Shown here piece by piece: positions 1 to 5,299 of a DNA stretch of 9,707 bases. The notes beneath the pieces were generated by a model, which searched no databases, was not told the DNA's origin, and was given only the letters and a program-made list of their open reading frames with translations. The position numbers and the translations under genes are program-made. Every line of letters starts with the position of its first letter. Within the stretch, counting starts at the first letter, position 1. Origin of the DNA: CAZIWJ01 sp964542855 (GTDB lineage: Bacteria; Bacteroidota; Bacteroidia; Cytophagales; Cyclobacteriaceae); assembly GCA_964542855.1 (NCBI GenBank), contig CAZIWJ010000137.1:1-9707 (forward strand), in the 5' to 3' direction.

Positions 1-17
1 AAACCAATACTGGTACA

Positions 18-1034
18 ATGGATCAACAAAAAACGATTAATGTAGCGCTACAGGGTGGCGGCTCTCACGGTGCCTTTACCTGGGGCGTACTGGAAAAATT
101 GCTGGAAGATGGAAGGTTATCCTTTAGTTGCCTGTGTGGAACCAGTGCCGGTGCCGTGAATACGGTTGCCCTGGCTTACGGATTGCATAAGGGAGGACCC
201 GCGAAGGCCATAGAACTGATGGAAAAGATCTGGTACCAGGTTTCCATGCAACAATCGTTTAGCCCGCTACAACCCTCCCTGGTTAGCCGGCTATTCGGCG
301 ATTTCAATGTAAGCTTTTCGCCCATGTATTACCTTTACGAGTTCTGGTCGCAACTTTTATCTCCCTATCAGTTTAATCCGGCCAATTTAAATCCCCTGAG
401 GCAAATCCTGGAAAGAAATATCGATTTCGAAGAATTGCAGCAATCGCGTTACAATATTTACCTTTGTGCTACCAACGTGAAAACCTGCCGGGCCAAGGTT
501 TTTTCGTGTAATGAAATTACCTCCGATGCGGTTTTGGCATCTACGTGTTTACCCCAGGTTTTCCAGGCCGTAAAAATTAACGGTGAAGCTTACTGGGACG
601 GGGGCTTCATGGGAAACCCTCCTATTTTCCCTTTAATTGATAATTCCCCCTGCCCCGATATTTTGCTTATCCAGATTAACGCCATTGAAATTGATTTTAT
701 ACCTACTTCGGTCGATGAAATAAAAGACCGGCTAAACGAAGTCAGCTTCAACTCCAACCTGATGCGTGAAATGCGAAGCATTAACCAGATCGACAAGCTG
801 GTTAACAAGTACCCGGAGCTACTGAAAAGCGGGTTGAAAAAACTTTACATGCACCATGTAAACGCGGGCGACTACGTTGACGGCCTGTCTATTCAGTCTA
901 AACTGAATGCTGACTGGAATTTTCTGAATTACCTGCGGGAAAGAGGACGGAGTGCGGCCGAAGACTGGCTAAATAATCACTTCAGCCAGATCGGAAAGGA
1001 GTCGTCCGTAGATATGCAGAAGGTTTTTCTGTAA
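18..1034 (+). CDS. Patatin-like phospholipase family protein
   Basis: Predicted serine lipid acyl hydrolase of the bacterial patatin family, probably cytoplasmic because no signal peptide or membrane segment is visible. Three hallmark motifs are present: the glycine-rich oxyanion loop GGGSHG (residues 13-18), the nucleophile elbow GTSAG (41-45, Ser43) and the DGG motif (194-196, Asp194) that completes the Ser-Asp dyad. The 338-residue length fits the family of short single-domain bacterial patatins. The ATG at 18 puts the oxyanion loop at the usual distance from the N terminus. The frame stays open to the window edge, so a longer start cannot be fully excluded. The gene is convergent with porD and shares a hairpin region with it downstream. 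The substrate (phospholipid, other acyl ester or storage lipid) cannot be read from the sequence. Family assignment is firm; physiological role is unknown. Confidence 0.92.
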   Translation: MDQQKTINVALQGGGSHGAFTWGVLEKLLEDGRLSFSCLCGTSAGAVNTVALAYGLHKGGPAKAIELMEKIWYQVSMQQSFSPLQPSLVSRLFGDFNVSFSPMYYLYEFWSQLLSPYQFNPANLNPLRQILERNIDFEELQQSRYNIYLCATNVKTCRAKVFSCNEITSDAVLASTCLPQVFQAVKINGEAYWDGGFMGNPPIFPLIDNSPCPDILLIQINAIEIDFIPTSVDEIKDRLNEVSFNSNLMREMRSINQIDKLVNKYPELLKSGLKKLYMHHVNAGDYVDGLSIQSKLNADWNFLNYLRERGRSAAEDWLNNHFSQIGKESSVDMQKVFL

Positions 1035-1096
1035 TCTGAAAACTGTTGAGTAGGATAGCAACCTGTTGGGGCAATGCGGGTACCATGAATTTAAAG

Positions 1097-1139
1097 TTAA
1101 AAGCATTAACGGAAATTCAATTTTCCAGAATGCTTTTAA
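1097..1139. terminator. Candidate bidirectional terminator between patatin gene and porD
   Basis: A perfect 11-base inverted repeat (TTAAAAGCATT at 1097-1107, AATGCTTTTAA at 1129-1139) encloses a second 5-bp stem (GGAAA 1111-1115, TTTCC 1122-1126) with a 6-base loop. The A-run on one side and T-run on the other give a U-rich 3' arm on both strands, as expected of a terminator shared by convergent genes. The porD stop codon (1117-1119) lies inside the apical part of the hairpin. The stem is AT-rich, so termination strength is uncertain. Confidence 0.55.
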
Positions 1140-2025
1140 ATTCCTCTGTATTAGTCGGGTCAACGCCAGTTAATACGTTATACGCTCCCCGTCGTACATC
1201 GATGCCTCCCTGCGAAAAGATATTAATCATTTCTTCCGTTTTAGCATCGAGGTAAGATATGATTAATATGGACTGTGGGGCAACTCTACGCGCCGGAACG
1301 AGGGGCTCGATGGCCGAAAGGATGTTTTTACGGCTATCTTCGGGATTGTCGTAGAAGGTGTCTAGCCCTTTGCGATGATAAGCGTACCAGCCTTTCCGTA
1401 TATCCTGTAACTGTCCGTTCCGGTAATTATCAACCAGCCAGAAACGGTTTCTTTTCCGTGAGTCACCAAACTGGTCCCAACCGGGCTGGCCATTCTGCTG
1501 GGCCAGATTTACGATATTAAAGGCCTCTTCAAAGTAAGGTTCTCCTCCCAGTTCATTGAACGAATCGTAGTCGATCCCAATAATGATGAAGGCGTAATAG
1601 GCCAGTAAACTGGAAATTTCATTGATGTAAGTATTGCGGTTGAAATCGAGCGGTTGCGATTCCACGTACTGAAACTGCCACTGCCGATCGGCATACTGGA
1701 ACATCAGGCTTTCGTAATTAGTGTTGTAAACCGGTCGCGACGACTGCACCTGAACGGTAGCCTTGAAGTTACTAATGTTATTTACCTCCTCAATGGTAAT
1801 GACAAAGTTACAGTTGATGCGTTCGCGGGGCTGAAATGCATCTTCCGTCCACTTGGTTTCATTCAAAAAGCGGGTGAATGAATTTTCCATATCTTCAAAT
1901 ACACGGGTACCACTCGATTGTACTACCTGGGTATTTACCGAAACCGTGGCGTTCAATTCCTGGCCGAATGCATTTAGCTGGAACCAGAAAATCAGGAAAA
2001 GGCTAAAGCAAATTCTCACACACAT
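1117..2025 (-). CDS. porD: Type IX secretion system PorD-like protein (DUF4835)
   Basis: Exported protein of the DUF4835 family, annotated in Bacteroidota as the T9SS-associated protein PorD; its exact role in secretion or gliding is poorly defined. The N terminus is a signal peptide with a hydrophobic core of aromatic, Leu and Ile residues and a likely cleavage after AFG (residue 21). The mature part begins QELNATVSVN and is rich in aromatic residues, with the family-typical block around residues 130-165 (NRNTYINEISSLLAYYAF..GIDYDSF, joined here) and the Trp/Asn-rich 'RNRFWLVDNYRNGQ' segment near 192-205. At 302 residues it has the usual full length. The ATG lies inside the 3' end of coaBC with a 23-base overlap, suggesting translational coupling. 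The gene ends in a hairpin shared with the convergent patatin gene. Family call is firm; the T9SS role rests on family knowledge. Confidence 0.85.
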   Translation of the reverse strand: MCVRICFSLFLIFWFQLNAFGQELNATVSVNTQVVQSSGTRVFEDMENSFTRFLNETKWTEDAFQPRERINCNFVITIEEVNNISNFKATVQVQSSRPVYNTNYESLMFQYADRQWQFQYVESQPLDFNRNTYINEISSLLAYYAFIIIGIDYDSFNELGGEPYFEEAFNIVNLAQQNGQPGWDQFGDSRKRNRFWLVDNYRNGQLQDIRKGWYAYHRKGLDTFYDNPEDSRKNILSAIEPLVPARRVAPQSILIISYLDAKTEEMINIFSQGGIDVRRGAYNVLTGVDPTNTEEFKSILEN

Positions 2026-3208
2026 AATTTATTATATCTTCAGCAACAGCCGACTTATTTTTCAGGGGTAAACGATGAATTGTGGAATCCATTTTGGAAA
2101 ATATGCTTACTTTATTGGTATCGGTATTAAAGCCTGCCCCTTCGTCGTTCAGTGAATTGAGCACCAGCGCATCGAAGTTTTTCTTTTTAAGCTTTATACG
2201 CGCGTTTTCTTCTTCTTTTTCGGTTTCCAGCGCAAAACCTACCGTAATTTTTCCCGGTTTCTTTTCCTTACCCAGTGTTTCCGCAATATCGATATTGCGC
2301 GACAGCTGAATCGTTAACTGATCGGAGGTTTTCTTTATTTTCTGATTAGCAGCCTGTAAAGGTTTATAATCAGCAACCGCTGCGGCAAAAATGGTAATAT
2401 CGGCTGAGTGGAAATGTTTTTTGCAAGATACAAACATTTCATCGGCACTGGTAACGGAGAGCCGGGTTAAGCGGGGATGTTGTAATTCCTGGTTAACCGG
2501 GCCAGTTACCAGGATAACATGAGCCCCCTTGTTAAGGCAGGCGCCAGCCAGGGCAAATCCCATTTTACCAGAGGACGCGTTGCCAATATACCGAACCGGA
2601 TCAATAGCCTCATGCGTTGGTCCGGCAGTAATGAGTACAGTTTTACCCGATAAAATTTCAAGCTTGTTAAAGTAATCGCTGATGTAGCCTTTAATATCTT
2701 CAGGCTCTTGCATACGCCCTTTACCGGATAACCCACTGGCCAGGTCACCGGCAGGGGAATCCAGGATTATATCTCCGTATGATTTTAACAGGTTAAGGTT
2801 TTTCCGGGTAGATGGATGGGCAAACATATCGAGATCCATTGCCGGGGCCAGCACTACCGGGCATTTAGCGGAAAGGTAAACAGCAGTGAGTAAATTATCG
2901 CAGTGGCCCTGAGCAAATGCCGAGAGCGTTTTAGCACTGGCCGGGGCTACCAGTATTAAATCGGCCCAAAGCCCAAGCTCAACGTGGTTTTCCCACACGC
3001 CTTTTTCTTCATCGGCGATGGCAGATACACTTACCGGGTTTTTTGCCAGCGTGGCAAGGGTAAGCGGAGTTACGAAGCGAGTGGCCGAGTTGGTCATCAC
3101 CACTTTCACTTCAGCCTCTTCTTTCACCAGTAGGCGAACCAGGAAGGCACTCTTGTAAGCAGCAATACTACCGCTTACTCCCAGCAATATTTTTTTGCCC
3201 CTTAACAA
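2003..3208 (-). CDS. coaBC: CoaBC: phosphopantothenoylcysteine decarboxylase / phosphopantothenate-cysteine ligase
   Basis: Bifunctional cytoplasmic enzyme of coenzyme A synthesis: the C-terminal CoaB half joins 4'-phosphopantothenate to cysteine and the N-terminal FMN-dependent CoaC half decarboxylates the product. CoaC (about residues 1-185) shows the flavoprotein start GKKILLGVSGSIAAYK, His75 (NHVE) and the PAMDLDMF motif (122-129). CoaB (about 188-401) shows DPVRYIGNASSGKMG with Asn210 and the AAAVADYKP...KIKK region with Lys290. Compared with the E. coli pattern, the substrate-clamp Cys is Ser159, the PASANT Asn is Lys93 and the PAMN Asn is Asp125; I believe these recur in Bacteroidota. 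The only start fitting the family N terminus is a TTG at 3206-3208: the in-frame extension upstream has no ATG before a stop near 3248. Spacing to rpoZ is 69 bases with an intrinsic terminator between; porD overlaps the 3' end. Length of 401 is normal. Confidence 0.95.
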   Translation of the reverse strand: MLRGKKILLGVSGSIAAYKSAFLVRLLVKEEAEVKVVMTNSATRFVTPLTLATLAKNPVSVSAIADEEKGVWENHVELGLWADLILVAPASAKTLSAFAQGHCDNLLTAVYLSAKCPVVLAPAMDLDMFAHPSTRKNLNLLKSYGDIILDSPAGDLASGLSGKGRMQEPEDIKGYISDYFNKLEILSGKTVLITAGPTHEAIDPVRYIGNASSGKMGFALAGACLNKGAHVILVTGPVNQELQHPRLTRLSVTSADEMFVSCKKHFHSADITIFAAAVADYKPLQAANQKIKKTSDQLTIQLSRNIDIAETLGKEKKPGKITVGFALETEKEEENARIKLKKKNFDALVLNSLNDEGAGFNTDTNKVSIFSKMDSTIHRLPLKNKSAVAEDIINYVCENLL

Positions 3209-3225
3209 AGCATTGTAGGTCAGGT

Positions 3226-3256
3226 AAAAAAAAAGAGCACTGAAAATTCAGCGCTC
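3226..3256 (-). terminator. Intrinsic terminator downstream of rpoZ
   Basis: On the minus strand, 21 bases after the rpoZ stop, GAGC-G-CTGAA and TTCAG-T-GCTC form a 10-bp stem with one G-U pair and a tiny loop. It is followed at once by nine T residues (3234-3226). This is a textbook rho-independent terminator oriented to stop transcription coming from bamD-rpoZ, placed only 17 bases before the coaBC start codon. Confidence 0.85.
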
Positions 3257-3277
3257 CCATTCAGATAATTATAAATA

Positions 3278-3604
3278 TTAAAGTTCCTCGTCGTCAGGAA
3301 TACGAAACATCACTTCGTTATTTAGGAACTCATGCATGGCTACTGAAGTAGGCTTGGGCATGCGCTCGTAAAAGCAGGATATTTCAATTTGCTCACGGTT
3401 TTCAAATACTTCCTCCAGGTTGTCGATAGTAGATGCAAATTCCGCCAGCTTCCCGTTCAGCTCATCCTTCATATCAATACTGATCTGGCGTGCCCGCTTA
3501 GAAACCACGGCCAGTGATTCGTAGAGGTTGCCCGACTGTGCAGCAATATTTTCCAGGTCGCGGGTTATTATTGAATTGGGTACATTAGGATCGATCTTGT
3601 TCAT
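3278..3604 (-). CDS. rpoZ: DNA-directed RNA polymerase subunit omega (Rpb6-like)
   Basis: Small core-associated subunit of RNA polymerase that helps beta' fold and assemble. The protein is 108 residues, cytoplasmic, with the Bacteroidota version of the omega/Rpb6 domain: SIITRDLENIAAQSGNLYES (about residues 11-30) followed by VVSKRARQI, the conserved helix that packs on beta'. After a charged helical middle (residues 45-75) it ends in an acidic tail PDDEEL. Length and motif order match the RpoZ-like proteins usually found beside bamD in this phylum. Its ATG overlaps the end of bamD by 20 bases, so the two are probably co-transcribed and translationally coupled. The strong hairpin just downstream probably ends most of that transcript. 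No unusual feature is seen within the protein. Confidence 0.9.
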   Translation of the reverse strand: MNKIDPNVPNSIITRDLENIAAQSGNLYESLAVVSKRARQISIDMKDELNGKLAEFASTIDNLEEVFENREQIEISCFYERMPKPTSVAMHEFLNNEVMFRIPDDEEL

Positions 3605-4394
3605 CTATTACTTCCAGTTTGTTTAATATGGTAGAATACATCTCTTCGGCATCTTTAACGAATTTACTACCGGGATGTTTATCAATTAAATTTTCATAAT
3701 ATTTTACTGCCTTCAGGTAGCGCTCGCGCTGCTTTGCAGGAACACTTTGGGTGGCATAATCATACTCCGTAACCATTTTAAGGTAACGCACTTCGGGTAG
3801 GTATTCAGAATCGGGAAATTCCCGCTCGAAATTTTGGAGAGCAATGACGGCTGCCTCGTAACGATCGAGGTCGTGGTAGAGGCTGGCGTTTTCGAAGGCC
3901 TTCTTTTCTAACTTACTCCTAAGTTCGTCAATGATATCATTAGCTTTGTCGGCATACTTGCTGTAGGGATAAGCGTTGAGGAACAATTGCATCGACTGAA
4001 TAGCCTCGCGGGTACTGGTCTGGTCCAGATTGAAAATAGGAGAATCCTGATACAGGGAAAAAGCATGCATGAAAAGAGCTTCCATGGCGTACTCACTCCG
4101 GTTATAAGTTTCATAAAACGTTTGAAAGTAATGACCACTCAGCACGTACTTTTTCTGGTAAAACTGGGAGTAAGCGTACAGGTACTGAGCCTCTTCGGCC
4201 TTTTCGGTTCCCCTGATGATCGGTATAATTTCCTCGAATAAAATACCAGCTTTGAAGTAATCTTCTTCTTCGTAATACTTCATGGCAGCTGCATATTTAT
4301 CGCGCCAGTCGTTGCTTTTTTGAACCTTCCTAAATTCACCGCAGGAAGGTATGATGATGACAATTAGGGCGTAAAGGACTACTCTTTGAAACAT
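3585..4394 (-). CDS. bamD: Outer membrane protein assembly factor BamD
   Basis: Lipoprotein of the BAM complex, which inserts beta-barrel proteins into the outer membrane; it acts on the periplasmic face together with BamA. From the chosen start the N terminus is a short lipoprotein signal (MFQRVVLYALIVIIIPSC) with the lipidated residue Cys18. The rest is helical with TPR-like units, for example around residues 34-60 (YAAAMKYYEEEDYFKAGILFEEI), 75-100, 125-150, 170-195 and 225-250 (YLKAVKYYENLIDKHPGSKF), as in the five-TPR BamD fold. Length is 269 residues. An in-frame ATG at 4430 would add 12 residues before the signal peptide, but a perfect TAnnTTTG promoter element lies between the two ATGs, so I prefer the ATG at 4394. 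It overlaps rpoZ by 20 bases and heads the bamD-rpoZ unit. Identification is confident from the lipobox, TPR pattern and neighbours. Confidence 0.9.
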   Translation of the reverse strand: MFQRVVLYALIVIIIPSCGEFRKVQKSNDWRDKYAAAMKYYEEEDYFKAGILFEEIIPIIRGTEKAEEAQYLYAYSQFYQKKYVLSGHYFQTFYETYNRSEYAMEALFMHAFSLYQDSPIFNLDQTSTREAIQSMQLFLNAYPYSKYADKANDIIDELRSKLEKKAFENASLYHDLDRYEAAVIALQNFEREFPDSEYLPEVRYLKMVTEYDYATQSVPAKQRERYLKAVKYYENLIDKHPGSKFVKDAEEMYSTILNKLEVIDEQDRS

Positions 4395-4413
4395 AGTAAC
4401 ATATTCAGGAACG

Positions 4414-4445
4414 CAAAAATAAGAAAACATTCTGCAACGGACAAC
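4414..4445 (-). promoter_or_regulatory. Candidate promoter for bamD-rpoZ
   Basis: On the minus strand, TATTTTTG (4421-4414) is a perfect match to the Bacteroidota -7 element TAnnTTTG. About 20 bases upstream is GTTG (4445-4442), one mismatch from the -33 element TTTG. Transcription would start near 4405-4410, giving a leader of roughly 10-16 bases before the ATG at 4394 and excluding the upstream in-frame ATG at 4430. Confidence 0.55.
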
Positions 4446-4474
4446 GAACGGGATGTTGCTTTAGGGTGTGGGAA

Positions 4475-5185
4475 TTACTTTTTTACGATGAATTTGTTGG
4501 TAGCCAGGCTTTTACCGTCTACGAACAGCGTATAAAAGTAAAGGCCGTTATCGAGCAATTCGTGGTTTACTTTTACCCGGGTTTGGTTGGGTTCCAGATC
4601 GAGGCTGGCTAACTCGTGGCCGAGTACGTTAATAATCACCACCCTGGCCTGGGTAAAAGGTTCGAGAAGCTGATAATTTACCGTTGCATCGGTATTAGCC
4701 GGTAGTGGATTGGGATAAATTGTTGAAACATTTAGTTTACCGTCGGCATGGAAAATTCCTTCAGGAGTGTGCCCGTGAACAAAAAAGTCTACCTGGTGGG
4801 TAACGAAATCGGCAGGATTGTTCAGGTTGTAAACCCTGAAACGAACTGAACTGATCGTTTCTTCCATGCCCGCAAAAAAGCGATGAGTTAGGTTTACTGC
4901 ACTCGAATAAGGCTCCAGGCGGAAAATCTTTATTTCAGGATTGTTTGGGGTTACGCAGGAGCCGTTGTAGCAGATTTCAAACGATTGCCCCTCATAGATA
5001 TCGCTATTCATGAGTTCTACCCCTACATTAATTACTTTATTACTGGTGTTCTCAATAACCAGCTGATCAGTTACTGACCCACCTGCGTTGAGGGAAAAAC
5101 TATTATCCAGTTCACTCAAGCGGAGCGTTTGGGCGTTAGCTACCAGGCAGGCAAGGGATAAAATGACCGTAATTAAAAAGCGCAT
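4475..5185 (-). CDS. Secreted protein with T9SS type A C-terminal sorting domain
   Basis: Predicted cargo of the type IX secretion system, exported by Sec and then moved across the outer membrane to the surface or medium. The signal peptide is MRFLITVILSLACLVANA, with cleavage before Gln19. Residues 20-150 are a beta-rich domain I do not recognise; alternating hydrophobic strands (QLVIENTSNKVINVGVELMN) suggest an Ig-like fold, and a Cys72-x4-Cys77 pair sits in ICYNGSC. The last ~85 residues are a typical type A sorting domain: IYPNP (156-160), then ARVVIINVLGHEL (180-192), LDNGLYFYTL (211-220) and the end NKFIVKK. At 236 residues it is short for a T9SS cargo, with room for only one small functional domain. 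It lies between the OstA-like gene (114-base gap) and bamD (80-base gap), all in the same direction. Sorting call is firm; function is unknown. Confidence 0.88.
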   Translation of the reverse strand: MRFLITVILSLACLVANAQTLRLSELDNSFSLNAGGSVTDQLVIENTSNKVINVGVELMNSDIYEGQSFEICYNGSCVTPNNPEIKIFRLEPYSSAVNLTHRFFAGMEETISSVRFRVYNLNNPADFVTHQVDFFVHGHTPEGIFHADGKLNVSTIYPNPLPANTDATVNYQLLEPFTQARVVIINVLGHELASLDLEPNQTRVKVNHELLDNGLYFYTLFVDGKSLATNKFIVKK

Positions 5186-5210
5186 GAACGAATTTAGAAA
5201 TGATTTATTC

Positions 5211-5218
5211 TAAATATA
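5211..5218 (-). promoter_or_regulatory. Possible -7 promoter element for the T9SS cargo gene
   Basis: TATATTTA on the minus strand matches TAnnTTTG at seven of eight consensus-length positions and lies 25 bases before the ATG at 5185, a suitable distance. No convincing -33 TTTG is seen upstream. The whole region is AT-rich, so this could be chance. Confidence 0.3.
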
Positions 5219-5240
5219 CTTAATATATTTTGGACTGTAT

Positions 5241-5253
5241 TGATCATTGATCA
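5241..5253. repeat. Tandem palindromes TGATCA-T-TGATCA in intergenic region
   Basis: Two copies of the self-complementary hexamer TGATCA are separated by one T, making a 13-base palindrome apart from the central base. It lies in the 114-base gap between the OstA-like gene and the T9SS cargo gene, about 23 bases upstream of the possible -7 element. It could be an operator-like site for a dimeric regulator, but AT-rich DNA makes such motifs by chance. Confidence 0.3.
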
Positions 5254-5299
5254 TTTACCTGAAAAAATTACAAAATGCTTAATAAGTAGGGCTCATTTT

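Noticed and set aside
1275..1520. 81-codon plus-strand frame inside porD
   Set aside because: Antisense shadow of an intact DUF4835 gene, with no start context or recognisable motif.
2506..2748. 80-codon frame within coaBC on the same strand
   Set aside because: Out-of-frame shadow of conserved CoaB sequence.
3226..3234. Nine-A run as a possible frameshift or sequencing slip site affecting coaBC
   Set aside because: It lies outside the coding sequence and is fully explained as the U-run of the rpoZ terminator.
4395..4430. N-terminal extension of bamD to the ATG at 4430
   Set aside because: It would place 12 residues before the lipoprotein signal and lies upstream of a perfect TAnnTTTG element.
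4434..4459. GCAAC...GTTGC inverted repeat between the T9SS cargo gene and bamD
   Set aside because: Only a 5-bp stem with a 16-base loop and no adjacent T-run; too weak to call a terminator.
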